Notes: generated by a model not told the origin, from the letters alone. 64,000 bases of DNA from Marinobacter sp. DY40_1A1 (GCF_016597815.1 NZ_VCHA01000002.1:248001-312000); one strand, 5' to 3'; positions 28,771-37,727 are shown, counted from the first letter of the stretch. Translations and numbers: made by a program.

Positions 28771-29805
28771 ATGGCAACCTACGACTCCCTGTTTTCAGCA
28801 CTTGGGTTAAAAGACTGGTGCGCGAAAGGTAAAGAAGACGGCCCGATGTCGATGGCTGATCTGCTCGCCAAAGCCAAGGGCAAAGATGCAGAGCCAGAAT
28901 CCCTGTGGGACGTTCCGTTCCCGTCGATGGACGCGCTTAACGACTCCTGCGCCGCATTCCCCCAATCCAGAGAGCTTACAAAAGGCCTTGAAGAGGGCTT
29001 CCTTGCAGTAAAAGACAACCTGAGCCTGGTGCTTGACCCACTAACCCAGCCGCTAAGCTGGGCACTTGATGGCGCCCTTTACGGCATGCTCAACACGCCT
29101 TGGTGGATCATCATCCCCATCATGTTGGCGGTGGTTTTTCTGGTCACCAAATCCTGGAAACTGGTGCTGTTTGTGGGCGTCAGTATTTGTCTGTTGGCGT
29201 TCATCGATTACTACGAATACGCCATGCAGACCCTTGCCATCATTTTCGTCTGCGCTTTCCTTTGTGTACTGTTTGGTGTGCCCATAGGCATTGCCATGTC
29301 CAGAAGTGACACCTTGCAACGGCTGACAATCCCGGTTTTGGACATGCTGCAGACCTTGCCACCTTTTGTTTATCTGATTCCGCTGATCTTCCTGTTCAGT
29401 GTGACGGAATCCAAGCTTTACGGTATCGCCATTATTCTCTACGCCATTGTGCCGGTGGTGAGGCTGACCAACCTGGGTATCCGGCTGGTAGACAAGGATG
29501 TAATCGAAGCGGCGGATGCCTTCGGGATGACGCCCAGACAGAAGCTGTTCAAGGTTCAGATTCCCCTGGCTTTACCCAACATTATGGCTGGCGTAAACCA
29601 GACCATCATGATGAGTCTCGCGATGGTTGTTATTGCATCACTTGTTTCCGCACCGGGCCTGGGTGTTCTGGTACTTCGCGGTATCCGCAACCTGGAACTC
29701 GGCGTTGGCCTGGTAGCTGGCCTCGGTATCGTGATCCTGGCGGTGGTCCTTGACCGAGTTACCAAGGCTTCTCTGGCACGCATCAATGCCACCCAAAAGC
29801 AGTGA
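28771..29805 (+). CDS. Glycine betaine/proline ABC transporter permease (ProW-like)
   Basis: A 344-residue inner-membrane protein. The first 90 residues are hydrophilic; then come about seven hydrophobic segments, with the binding-protein-dependent transport motif EAADAFGMTPRQKLFKVQIPLALPNIMAGVN, split here across the EAA loop and following helix. VLDMLQTLPPFVYLIPLIFLFSV is typical of ProW/OpuAB. It begins 122 bp after the binding protein and ends 9 bp before the ATPase gene. A long N-terminal extension is normal for ProW. Confidence 0.92.
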   Translation: MATYDSLFSALGLKDWCAKGKEDGPMSMADLLAKAKGKDAEPESLWDVPFPSMDALNDSCAAFPQSRELTKGLEEGFLAVKDNLSLVLDPLTQPLSWALDGALYGMLNTPWWIIIPIMLAVVFLVTKSWKLVLFVGVSICLLAFIDYYEYAMQTLAIIFVCAFLCVLFGVPIGIAMSRSDTLQRLTIPVLDMLQTLPPFVYLIPLIFLFSVTESKLYGIAIILYAIVPVVRLTNLGIRLVDKDVIEAADAFGMTPRQKLFKVQIPLALPNIMAGVNQTIMMSLAMVVIASLVSAPGLGVLVLRGIRNLELGVGLVAGLGIVILAVVLDRVTKASLARINATQKQ

Positions 29806-29814
29806 GGACGAAAC

Positions 29815-30846
29815 GTGGCAAATGATATAAAGATTTCCATAAAAAACCTCTACAAGATCTTCGGCCCCACGCCAGACGTGGCGCTTGAGTATGTAAAACG
29901 GGGCATGAACAAGGCAGACCTTCTGGACCAGCAAAACCATGTTCTTGGGCTGAGGGATATCAACGTAGATATCCTCAGTGGCAAGATCACCGTTATTATG
30001 GGGCTTTCGGGCTCTGGCAAATCCACTCTGATCCGCCACCTGAACCGCCTGATTGAACCTACCGCCGGTGAAATTCGCCTTGATGGCAAGAACGTTCTGG
30101 ATTTGAACGAGGAAGAACTGCGCCAGCTGCGGCGGGAACAGATGTCCATGGTGTTCCAGAAGTTCGCGTTACTGCCCCACAAAACGGTACTTGAGAACGC
30201 CGGTATGGCGCTCAACATTCGAGGTTCGAAAGTCGCAGATTTCGAAAGTGAGGCGGTAAAGTGGCTGGCCAGAGTTGGGCTTGAGGGCAACGAAAACCAG
30301 TTTCCCCACCAGCTGTCTGGCGGCATGCAGCAACGGGTAGGCATAGCCCGGGCGCTGGTTTCCAACTCGCCCGTGATGTTGATGGACGAAGCCTTCTCGG
30401 CTCTGGACCCACTGATCCGCTCAGACATGCAGGATCTGCTACTGGAACTGCAGGGTGAACTGCAAAAAACCATTGTGTTCATCACCCACGATCTGGACGA
30501 AGCACTGAAACTGTCCGACCACCTGGTGATACTCAAAGATGGAGAAGTAGTGCAACAAGGTGACCCCCAGGACATCCTGCTCAACCCCAACGATCCTTAC
30601 ATAGTCGCCTTTATAAACGATATAAATCGCGCACGGGTTCTTCGGGTACGCTCGATCATGAGCCGCGATGTTGATAAGGACACAGATTATGCCGGAGACC
30701 TTTCCGAAAAAGACAATCTGGAAACTGTGCTTTCTCTGTCTGGTGGCGATACTGACAAGGTATTCAGAGTGGTACGCAACGGCGAGGCAGTTGGAAGCCT
30801 GTGCATGAAAGCTCTGACAAGAGCGCTGGTGCCCTCAAGCGACTAA
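29815..30846 (+). CDS. Glycine betaine/proline ABC transporter ATP-binding protein (ProV-like)
   Basis: A 343-residue ATPase starting at GTG 29815 with GAGGACG upstream. Walker A is GLSGSGKSTL, signature LSGGMQQRVGIARAL, Walker B VMLMDEAFSALDPL and the switch histidine lies in FITHDLDEAL. The N-terminal YKIFG and the insertion before Walker A are of the ProV/OpuAA type. The C-terminal region (about residues 275-343) is a shortened CBS-like segment compared with E. coli ProV, so ionic-strength gating may differ. It is the third gene of the operon. Confidence 0.93.
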   Translation: MANDIKISIKNLYKIFGPTPDVALEYVKRGMNKADLLDQQNHVLGLRDINVDILSGKITVIMGLSGSGKSTLIRHLNRLIEPTAGEIRLDGKNVLDLNEEELRQLRREQMSMVFQKFALLPHKTVLENAGMALNIRGSKVADFESEAVKWLARVGLEGNENQFPHQLSGGMQQRVGIARALVSNSPVMLMDEAFSALDPLIRSDMQDLLLELQGELQKTIVFITHDLDEALKLSDHLVILKDGEVVQQGDPQDILLNPNDPYIVAFINDINRARVLRVRSIMSRDVDKDTDYAGDLSEKDNLETVLSLSGGDTDKVFRVVRNGEAVGSLCMKALTRALVPSSD

Positions 30847-30950
30847 TAAACGCCGCGACAGCCTGGATTAATTATTCGGGGCCGATACAAAATGGGGTGT
30901 GTGGTCTATTATTCCACCATATTCCTGCCCAAAGTACTCTGGCCCCTGAC

Positions 30951-31790
30951 ATGCTCCGAGCGATACTTGCAGTCTTATTTATCAGCCTGGCCGGCTGTTC
31001 TCCCCCGGATGAAAAGCCAGCCAGCATTACATCACAATCCGCTGACACGCCTGATGTAACCCTGTCTGCAAATCGTGACAAGTTTACCGTTATCATTGCC
31101 GCAGACCCTTGGTGTCCTCACAACTGTATCGCTGGTTCCGGCCGCGAGGGTTATGCCATAGATATAGCAAGAGCGGTCTTTGCTTCCGCTGGGTACCGCG
31201 TCGAATACATGAATGCAGGTTGGGCGAGAGCCATTCAGCTTGCCAAAGATAATCACGCAGATGCTGTAGTAGGCGCATTCAGGGGGGATGTACCGGATTT
31301 CATATTCCCTCTGGAACCCATTGGAATTTCACGAACACATCTCTACACCAACGCTGAAAGCCAGTGGGTTTATAACGGAATAGCTTCTTTGAAGGGGCGC
31401 ACACTGCTGGCCATTAACGGCTACTCCTACTCACCTGAGCTGGACAGTTACATTGAGCGCAACCACCAAAATCAGGGCAGTGTATGGCTATTGTCCGGAC
31501 CCGCTCCCCTGAGCCGTGCAGTTGTTCTACTTGATCAACGCCGGACAGATATTTTTGTAGAAGATGAGCTTGTGATGAACTGGGCACTGCAGAACCAGGC
31601 AGCGTTGCCTGCGCCTCGGGACGCCGGCGAAATCCACCGCGCACCCTTCTATATTGCGTTTTCACCTGCAAACCCGAAAGCCGCCGAGCTGGCACGCATC
31701 CTGTCGGATGGCATCAGAAATCTGCGACAATCAGGTCAGTTCGATGACATTCTTGCCAGCTACGGGGTGCCTTTACTCTCAGTTGACTGA
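30951..31790 (+). CDS. Family 3 extracellular solute-binding lipoprotein
   Basis: A 279-residue predicted lipoprotein with lipobox FISLAGC (Cys16) and a type 2 periplasmic-binding fold: FTVIIAADPWCPHNC, GYAIDIARAVFASAGYRVEY, DAVVGAFRGD and a late AAELARILSDGIRNLRQSGQFDDIL. Such proteins bind amino acids or related ligands, or act as sensors; no permease of that class is nearby. The frame is open upstream to 30801, but the lipobox fixes the start at ATG 30951, although no ribosome site is clear. It overlaps the convergent META-domain gene by 31 bp. Its place after the betaine operon may be only positional. Confidence 0.82.
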   Translation: MLRAILAVLFISLAGCSPPDEKPASITSQSADTPDVTLSANRDKFTVIIAADPWCPHNCIAGSGREGYAIDIARAVFASAGYRVEYMNAGWARAIQLAKDNHADAVVGAFRGDVPDFIFPLEPIGISRTHLYTNAESQWVYNGIASLKGRTLLAINGYSYSPELDSYIERNHQNQGSVWLLSGPAPLSRAVVLLDQRRTDIFVEDELVMNWALQNQAALPAPRDAGEIHRAPFYIAFSPANPKAAELARILSDGIRNLRQSGQFDDILASYGVPLLSVD

Positions 31791-32737
31791 AACGCGGTGA
31801 TGGTCTCGCCCGTGTCCGTTGTCAGCACCAACTCACCGTTACGCCCAATAGCAGCACGCTTCACTTTTGATAAGAGCTCCAGAAAACGATCTTCCTGATT
31901 CATCAAAGCAGGCGCGCAAGCCATTTTCGTGGCAAACATGTGGTCAAAGCTCACTCCTTCAGCTGTGAGTTCGTACTGCCCGCCGTAACGGTTGCATGAA
32001 GCCCTGCCGGCAACACGGTTGTCCTCAAAAAACTCGATGGTTATACGGGAGCGGTCAATAATGCCCGCGTTTGCGAGGTCTTCAACAACCCACTCAGCGC
32101 CCCGGAACAGGCGGTCCGTATCACCGCCGCAGCCCTGAAACACCTCACCGTTCAATTCAAGGCGAACCTGAGCCGGAAACTGGGCACCCGACATGTTGTC
32201 TTCACACAGTTGGCGAGCAACTTTCATCGTAAGTTCCTGGCCTTCCAGCTCGCCACGAAACTCCCGGCCGTGGCGGTTTGCAACGGTTGTTTCCAGAGCA
32301 ACTCTTTCGGGTTCTCCGGTGTCATAAGGGCGGTTCATTACCAGCTCCTCGCCATCTACACGGATGTGCCAAAAAGGCTCATTGCCAGTGGCTTCAAACG
32401 GCATTTCCAGCGCTCCGGCCTGCAAACACTCGGGATAAGTCTGGCCTTTTACAGTAAAGGTGGCCCGCTCACCTTTGCTCCAGAACTGGGTCTGATCATC
32501 TCCGGTGGCCACATAAAGTTCACCAGACGCGCTTTGCTTTGGTTTCAGGAGTAGCCGTTTGCCCTGGTAATCAACACCCAGTAAATCGCCATCGCCCGCG
32601 TTGGCAACCGTGACATCCAGTTGACCACACTGGTAGCTGCCAATAGCACCCGAGGTCTTTGGCCCCGAGGCACACGCGGAGATAAAAAGCCCCGTCGCGG
32701 CGACGGCAGATGCCTTCAAAAAGCGCTGCAAATACAT
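31760..32737 (-). CDS. META-domain lipoprotein with MliC-like and COG3650-like regions
   Basis: A 325-residue predicted outer-membrane or periplasmic lipoprotein: lipobox LFISAC (Cys22), then an MliC/lysozyme-inhibitor-like segment (CGQLDVTVAN...GERATFTVKGQTYPEC), a middle COG3650-like region (EATGNEPFWHIRVDGEELVM), and a C-terminal META domain (ITIEFFEDNRVAGRASCNRYGGQY, FATKMACAPALMNQEDRFLELL), as in heat-shock HslJ. ATG 32737 has AAGGTG upstream. The arrangement suggests a role in envelope stress or defence against lysozyme-like enzymes, but that is inference from domains. Confidence 0.85.
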   Translation of the reverse strand: MYLQRFLKASAVAATGLFISACASGPKTSGAIGSYQCGQLDVTVANAGDGDLLGVDYQGKRLLLKPKQSASGELYVATGDDQTQFWSKGERATFTVKGQTYPECLQAGALEMPFEATGNEPFWHIRVDGEELVMNRPYDTGEPERVALETTVANRHGREFRGELEGQELTMKVARQLCEDNMSGAQFPAQVRLELNGEVFQGCGGDTDRLFRGAEWVVEDLANAGIIDRSRITIEFFEDNRVAGRASCNRYGGQYELTAEGVSFDHMFATKMACAPALMNQEDRFLELLSKVKRAAIGRNGELVLTTDTGETITAFQSTESKGTP

Positions 32738-32806
32738 AGACACACCTTGAGTGTTAGATCGTGAATGAATGGTGGCATCTTAATGTCTCATATGCCTAAA
32801 AACCAA

Positions 32807-32823
32807 CTGCCGGGGCCCGGCAG
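32807..32823. repeat. 17-bp palindrome in the divergent region before the second GST
   Basis: CTGCCGGGGCCCGGCAG is a perfect inverted repeat around a single G. On the minus strand it is followed by TTGGTTTTT, so it resembles an intrinsic terminator reading leftward, yet no minus-strand gene precedes it. It could equally be a protein-binding palindrome. Confidence 0.45.
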
Positions 32824-32913
32824 CCATTAAAACACGCAACCCGAGCACCCCTTTCCACTTTTTATCTATCGGGCACGACGCTATGCTGAGCCTTCTCACT
32901 CAGGAGGCAGCCC

Positions 32914-33654
32914 ATGGCACTCAGGCTCTACCAATTTGCAATATCCCACTACTGCGAAAAAGTCCGCTGGGCACTGGACTACAAGAATCTCAATTATGAA
33001 ACCACAAACCTTCTGCCTGGGCAGCATATAAAAACCATGCAAAAGCTCACCAAAGGCGCGGGGGCATCTGTACCTGTTCTGGTCCACGAGGGTGAGGTTA
33101 TTCAGGGTTCCTCAAACATTCTCGACTATCTTGAACACACCTTCCCCGACAACCCCATTACCCCAGTTGATGAGCCGGCAAAAGCTCAGGCTCTGGCGTG
33201 GGAAAAACGCCTCGATGATCTGGCTGGGCCAGCCGTGCGCTGCTATTCCTACCACCATTTTCTGCAGCGCCCGAAAATAGTGGTACCGTTACTCGCTGCA
33301 GGTACCCCCTTCTACAATCGCATCCTGCTAAGCCTGGCATTCAGCCGGGTAAACGAAGTTATGCGGAAGTGGATGAAGATCAATGAGAAAACCGCCGAAC
33401 AATCCCGGAAGGTACTGGAAGAATTACTCACGGAACTGGCAGAAATCTACAGTCAGCAGCCGTTTCTGGCCGGCGACGCATTCTCCCGCGCCGATCTGAC
33501 AGCCGCATCCCTGTTTGCACCTTTGTTTCAACCAGAGGCCTACCCGGTTCCCTGGCCAAAGCCAGCGAGAATACCGAAAGAAATAAAAGCCTGGCTCAAC
33601 CAGTGGCAGCCACAGTTGCTGATACTCAACCGGGTTTATAATGAGCATCGATAA
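32914..33654 (+). CDS. Glutathione S-transferase family protein (second paralogue)
   Basis: A 246-residue GST-like protein unlike the one at 26723. The N-terminal thioredoxin-fold has LYQFAISHYCEKVRWALDYK, with a Cys that could be catalytic, SVPVLVHEGEVIQGSSNILDYLE for glutathione contacts, and a C-terminal helical domain with GDAFSRADLTAASLFAPL. A strong AGGAGG ribosome site lies 9 bp before ATG 32914. A 176-bp divergent gap separates it from the META lipoprotein. It probably precedes the alpha/beta hydrolase in one transcript (47-bp gap). Substrate unknown. Confidence 0.9.
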   Translation: MALRLYQFAISHYCEKVRWALDYKNLNYETTNLLPGQHIKTMQKLTKGAGASVPVLVHEGEVIQGSSNILDYLEHTFPDNPITPVDEPAKAQALAWEKRLDDLAGPAVRCYSYHHFLQRPKIVVPLLAAGTPFYNRILLSLAFSRVNEVMRKWMKINEKTAEQSRKVLEELLTELAEIYSQQPFLAGDAFSRADLTAASLFAPLFQPEAYPVPWPKPARIPKEIKAWLNQWQPQLLILNRVYNEHR

Positions 33655-33701
33655 CCTTGTGGCAGACCATTAACTGCCCCCAATAGCGTCCGGTACACAC
33701 C

Positions 33702-34619
33702 ATGCAAGAGCAATCTTTGAGCCTGAATGGCCAGAATAACCACACCATTACAGGCGCGATTTTTTCCCCGGACACGCCTCGTTCAGTCCTGGTTATCGCC
33801 CATGGCATGGCAGAACACGCCGAGCGCTACGCTGATTTCGCCCGGTGGCTGACAGAACGGAACATTGCCGTTGTGACTATGAATCACCGGGGGCATGGCC
33901 CTGGCTGCACTCCTGACCAGCTTGGGCACTACAGCGATACAGACGGCTGGGGGAAAGTCGTCGACGACCTGAACCGCGTATTACTGGATACCCGGGTGCG
34001 CTTCCCCGGAATCCTTCTTGCCCTGCTTGGGCACAGCATGGGGTCGTTCATAGCCCAAAGTTGCGCACAGCAACACCCGGCCTCTCTGGATATGTTGATA
34101 CTCAGTGCCACCAACCGCATTCACCGACCACAGCTATGGGTATCCGGAATCCTGATTAACGGCATCCGGCGATTCCACGGCAAGCATCACCGAAGCCCAA
34201 CGATTGCAAAAATGTCCTTCGGCAAGTTTAACCGTATGTTCAAGCCCAACCGGACCGACTGCGATTGGCTAAGCCGGGATACTACCCAGGTAGACAAATA
34301 TATTACAGACCCACTCTGCGGATTCGAGTGCACCACAGGCCTGTGGCATGATTTCATTCAAGGGATGCTGACAATCAGACCTTCCGCGTGGCGCAAAGAT
34401 CTTCCGGTTCACCTGTTTGCTGGCACAGATGACCCCGTAGGGGAAATGAGCAAAGGCATTACCCGGCACTTTGAAGACATTCGCCAAACCGGTGTAAGAG
34501 ATACCAGCCTTCGGCTATTTGAAGGCGGCCGCCATGAGATGCTAAATGAAACCAACGCCGAAGAGGTTCGGGAACACGTGCTATCGTTGCTTACCCGGAG
34601 AAATATAACCGATGCCTGA
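33702..34619 (+). CDS. Alpha/beta hydrolase, monoacylglycerol lipase/lysophospholipase type
   Basis: A 305-residue serine hydrolase of the Hydrolase_4 family. The oxyanion region is VIAHGMAEHAERYADFA, the nucleophile elbow GHSMGS, the acid is probably in AGTDDPVG and the base in EGGRHEML; the HRGHG motif is characteristic of monoacylglycerol lipases. No signal peptide, so it is cytoplasmic. Its end overlaps the ModE-like gene by 8 bp, implying translational coupling with a molybdate regulator, which is an unexpected partner. Confidence 0.88.
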   Translation: MQEQSLSLNGQNNHTITGAIFSPDTPRSVLVIAHGMAEHAERYADFARWLTERNIAVVTMNHRGHGPGCTPDQLGHYSDTDGWGKVVDDLNRVLLDTRVRFPGILLALLGHSMGSFIAQSCAQQHPASLDMLILSATNRIHRPQLWVSGILINGIRRFHGKHHRSPTIAKMSFGKFNRMFKPNRTDCDWLSRDTTQVDKYITDPLCGFECTTGLWHDFIQGMLTIRPSAWRKDLPVHLFAGTDDPVGEMSKGITRHFEDIRQTGVRDTSLRLFEGGRHEMLNETNAEEVREHVLSLLTRRNITDA

Positions 34620-34974
34620 TAGTAATGAACGCCTGGTTCCAAGGCTAAGACTCAAAGCCGGCCACGCCATCGCTCTCGGGCCTGGCAAGGCTCAATTGCT
34701 TGAATTGATTCAGCAGCACCGCTCAATCTCTGCGGCCGCACGAGCTTTAAAAATGAGCTATCGGCGCGCATGGTTGCTGGTGGACACCATGAACACCTGC
34801 TTCCAGAAGCCTTTGGTACTCACCGCCACAGGTGGCAATCAGGGCGGTGGTGCTGAGCTTTCAGAAGAGGGGCTAAAGGTGCTCACGCTCTATCGGCAGT
34901 ACGAAAAAGCCGTAGCAGAGCGCCCCGAACTCGTTGAGCTGGCGACCTTACTCAGAGACAAGCCTGCGCCCTGA
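34612..34974 (+). CDS. ModE-like winged-helix regulator lacking the molybdate-binding domain
   Basis: A 120-residue DNA-binding protein equal to the N-terminal half of ModE: RLKAGHAIALGPGKAQLLELIQQ, helix-turn-helix SISAAARALKMSYRRAWLLVDTMN, then the wing with VLTATGGNQGGGAELSEEGL and a dimerisation helix. The two Mop domains that bind molybdate in E. coli ModE are absent, so it either senses nothing directly or works with a partner such as the Mop-like tail of ModC. It overlaps the hydrolase gene and lies 95 bp upstream of modA, whose promoter carries matching half-sites. Confidence 0.88.
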   Translation: MPDSNERLVPRLRLKAGHAIALGPGKAQLLELIQQHRSISAAARALKMSYRRAWLLVDTMNTCFQKPLVLTATGGNQGGGAELSEEGLKVLTLYRQYEKAVAERPELVELATLLRDKPAP

Positions 34975-34999
34975 GTTTTCCAGACAACACGCTAATTCT

Positions 35000-35058
35000 C
35001 TTGTATCCGACCCACGGCGACTATATTATTCTCAGCGTTATATCCGAGCGGATACAAG
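35000..35058 (+). promoter_or_regulatory. modA promoter flanked by operator half-sites
   Basis: TTGTAT (35001-35006) and TATTAT (35024-35029), 17 bp apart, form a promoter reading into modA. The arm CTTGTATCCG (35000-35009) covers the -35 and is the exact inverse complement of CGGATACAAG (35049-35058), just before the ribosome site. A third copy, GTTATATCCG (35037-35046), pairs with the last arm at 8 of 10 positions around a 2-bp centre. The layout is that of a repressor operator at -35 and +1. It resembles, but does not match, the E. coli ModE box. Confidence 0.65.
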
Positions 35059-35069
35059 GAGAAAGATCC

Positions 35070-35849
35070 ATGCTCATGAAAACAAAGCTCTATCGCCAGC
35101 TGGCAGCTCTATGCCTGACAATCCTTCTACCTCTGGCATCAGCCAGCACTGCCTTCGCCGCCGATGTGCGCATCGCCGTGGCCGCCAACTTTACCGACAC
35201 GACACGTGAACTCATTGCTGCCTTTGGTGAAACAACCGGACTGGAGGCAGTTGCAAGCTACGGCTCCACCGGCAAGCTCTACGCCCAAATTGATAACGGC
35301 GCGCCGTACGATGTTTTTCTTGCTGCCGACAGCCTTCGCCCCGAACTGCTTGAAAAAAATGGCCAAGGCGTAGCAGGCACACGATTCACCTATGCACGCG
35401 GCAAACTTGCGCTCTGGAGCCCGGTACCCGGTACCTTTGATGACCCCAAGGCCTGGCTTGAGTCTGGCGAGTTTGCTCGCCTGGCGATTGCGAACCCGAA
35501 AACAGCGCCCTACGGTTTCGCGGCCCAGGAAGTTCTCATCAAGATGGGTGTTTGGGACGCCTTGCAGGATCGCCTGGTACGCGGCGACTCTATTGCCCAG
35601 ACCTTCCAGTTTGTTGCAACCACCAACGCCCAATCCGGCTTTGTCGCGCTCTCACAGGTGCGCGCCTGGGATGACAAAGGCGGCTCCCTATGGCTGATTC
35701 CGCAAGCCGACTATTCCCCCATCAACCAACAGGCTATTCTTCTGACTCGCAGCAAAAATAACGATGCCGCCCATCAGTGGCTTGAATTCCTGCGCGGTGA
35801 CAAAGCCCGAAATATTATTGAAAGCTTTGGTTATGAGACCGATCATTAA
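35070..35849 (+). CDS. modA: Molybdate ABC transporter substrate-binding protein
   Basis: Periplasmic molybdate/tungstate-binding protein, 259 residues. The signal peptide ends at STAFAA; the mature protein starts DVRIAVAANFTDTTRELIAAF, with the oxyanion ligands expected in the N-terminal serine/threonine region and in SYGSTGKLYAQI. The segment APYDVFLAADSLRPELLEKNG is typical of ModA. ATG 35070 follows AAGGAGA; the frame is open upstream but only through promoter DNA. It is first of modABC, 20 bp before modB. Confidence 0.95.
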   Translation: MLMKTKLYRQLAALCLTILLPLASASTAFAADVRIAVAANFTDTTRELIAAFGETTGLEAVASYGSTGKLYAQIDNGAPYDVFLAADSLRPELLEKNGQGVAGTRFTYARGKLALWSPVPGTFDDPKAWLESGEFARLAIANPKTAPYGFAAQEVLIKMGVWDALQDRLVRGDSIAQTFQFVATTNAQSGFVALSQVRAWDDKGGSLWLIPQADYSPINQQAILLTRSKNNDAAHQWLEFLRGDKARNIIESFGYETDH

Positions 35850-35869
35850 ACCGTAAACCGGGCAACTCC

Positions 35870-36547
35870 ATGGACATATACTGGGAGCCAGTGTGGCTCA
35901 CCTTGAAGCTTGCAGGTTTCACCACGGCCATACTTCTGGTTGTAGGAACACCTATTGCCTGGTGGCTGGCCCGTAGCCATCACTGGATAAGGCAGCCTAT
36001 TGCAGCGATTGTTGCCTTGCCCCTGGTATTGCCGCCTACGGTTCTGGGGTTCTACCTGCTGGTGCTGATGGGCCCGAAAGGCATGGTTGGCCAGATCACC
36101 GAGCAGTTGGGGCTTGGTTTGTTGCCGTTCACCTTCGAAGGTCTGGTCATTGCATCGGTAATCTATTCCCTGCCGTTTACCGTTCAGCCCCTGCAAAATG
36201 CGTTTGCTTCCATTAATCAGCAACTTCTTGAGGTCGCATCCACGCTTCGGGCATCGCCCCGGGACCAGTTTTTTTCTATCGTGATCCCCTTGGCAAGGCC
36301 GGGCTTTCTGACCGCCAGCGTGCTCACCTTCGCCCATACCATCGGCGAGTTTGGCGTTGTACTTATGATCGGCGGCAACATCCCCGGCGAAACCAAGGTG
36401 CTCTCGGTGGCCATTTACGACCATGTGGAATCCCTGGAGTACACCCAGGCTCACTGGTTGGCTGCGGGCATGGTTGTCTTCTCCTTTGTTGTACTTGTAA
36501 CCCTGTATTCACTCAATGGCCGGCTGCAGTCGGGGCTGGTGAAATGA
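35870..36547 (+). CDS. modB: Molybdate ABC transporter permease
   Basis: A 225-residue inner-membrane protein with five hydrophobic segments. It starts MDIYWEPVWLTLKLAGFTT, as ModB usually does, and contains the LPLVLPPTVLGFYLLVLMG helix and the ATPase-coupling EAA loop EVASTLRASPRDQFFSIVIPLARPG, then TFAHTIGEFGVVLMIGGNIPGET. The stop overlaps the modC start by 4 bp (ATGA). It forms the membrane channel of the uptake system. Confidence 0.95.
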   Translation: MDIYWEPVWLTLKLAGFTTAILLVVGTPIAWWLARSHHWIRQPIAAIVALPLVLPPTVLGFYLLVLMGPKGMVGQITEQLGLGLLPFTFEGLVIASVIYSLPFTVQPLQNAFASINQQLLEVASTLRASPRDQFFSIVIPLARPGFLTASVLTFAHTIGEFGVVLMIGGNIPGETKVLSVAIYDHVESLEYTQAHWLAAGMVVFSFVVLVTLYSLNGRLQSGLVK

Positions 36548-37626
36548 TGGCAGCACCTGGAATACAGGCACGTTTCGCCTGCAAGGTTGGAACATTTGAA
36601 CTGGACGTTGATCTGAACCTGCCAGGTAGCGGGCTCACCGCCCTCTTCGGGCATTCAGGCTGCGGCAAAACAACCTTGCTGCGCTGCATGGCAGGCCTGC
36701 AGGCGGCAGAAGGAATCATGCGCGTTAACGGTGACGAATGGCAGAACAAAACTGGCAGCCGCCCCGTCCATCAACGGCCCCTGGCCTACGTGTTTCAGGA
36801 AACCAGCCTGTTCCCCCACCTTTCGGTAAAGCGCAACCTGATGTACGGGTACAAACGCATTCCCCAAAGCGACCGCCAAATATCCTTCGATCAGGCGGTT
36901 GAATGGCTGGGGCTCTCGCGCCTGCTTGGCCGTATGCCGGAAAAACTCTCTGGCGGAGAGCGTCAGCGCGTAGCCATTGCCCGGGCACTGCTCACAAGCC
37001 CCAGGTTGCTGCTGATGGATGAACCCCTGTCTGCCCTCGACCAGGCCAGCAAACAGGACATCATGCCCTACCTGGAAGCCTTGCGGGATAACCTGGCCAT
37101 CCCGATGCTCTATGTGTCCCACTCTACCGCTGAAGTTGCACGACTGGCAGACCACATCGTGATGATGGATGGCGGAAGGGTTGTTGCTGAAGGCCCACTG
37201 CAACAGATCATGGCACGCACGAACCAACCCTTCGGGCTTGAGAAAGATGCCGGGGTGATTCTCGATGCCACCCTGTCAGAACGGGATGAGCAATGGCACC
37301 TGTGCCGTGCTGATTTTGGAGGCGGCCATCTCTGGCTGCGTGCAGATGAGAGCCTGATGATCGGGCATAAAATTCGGCTGCAGGTGCTCGCAAGGGATGT
37401 CAGCCTGGCCCGGAGCAAGCAAACCGATCAGAGCATCCAGAATCTGTTGCCTGCAATCGTTGATGAAGTAGCTTTCGAGGTCAGCCCGGGCACATCCATT
37501 GTGCGCTTGCTGGCAGGGCAAACCCCCTTTCTTTCTCGCCTTACCAGCCGAGCCGTACACACTCTGGCCCTTGAGCCCGGACAGCAAGTCTGGATGCAGA
37601 TCAAGTCAGTCGCCATTGTCGATTGA
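36544..37626 (+). CDS. modC: Molybdate ABC transporter ATP-binding protein
   Basis: A 360-residue ATPase: Walker A FGHSGCGKTTLLRC, signature LSGGERQRVAIARALL, Walker B LLLMDEPLSALDQ and SHSTAEVARLADHI with the switch histidine. The C-terminal part (from about residue 295, QVLARDVSLARSKQTDQSIQNLLPAIV) is a TOBE/Mop-like domain that can bind molybdate and trans-inhibit transport. The tandem Met start (MMAAPG) overlaps the modB stop. This is the only Mop-like domain at the locus, because the regulator lacks it. Confidence 0.95.
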   Translation: MMAAPGIQARFACKVGTFELDVDLNLPGSGLTALFGHSGCGKTTLLRCMAGLQAAEGIMRVNGDEWQNKTGSRPVHQRPLAYVFQETSLFPHLSVKRNLMYGYKRIPQSDRQISFDQAVEWLGLSRLLGRMPEKLSGGERQRVAIARALLTSPRLLLMDEPLSALDQASKQDIMPYLEALRDNLAIPMLYVSHSTAEVARLADHIVMMDGGRVVAEGPLQQIMARTNQPFGLEKDAGVILDATLSERDEQWHLCRADFGGGHLWLRADESLMIGHKIRLQVLARDVSLARSKQTDQSIQNLLPAIVDEVAFEVSPGTSIVRLLAGQTPFLSRLTSRAVHTLALEPGQQVWMQIKSVAIVD

Positions 37627-37727
37627 TCAACCGGACCGGGTTATGGCCCTTTTGGCCACAGCCTCTAGGGATTCAGACACGTAAGCTTCCTTGCATACAC
37701 CGTTCAACTCCTGATAACGGGCCTGCA

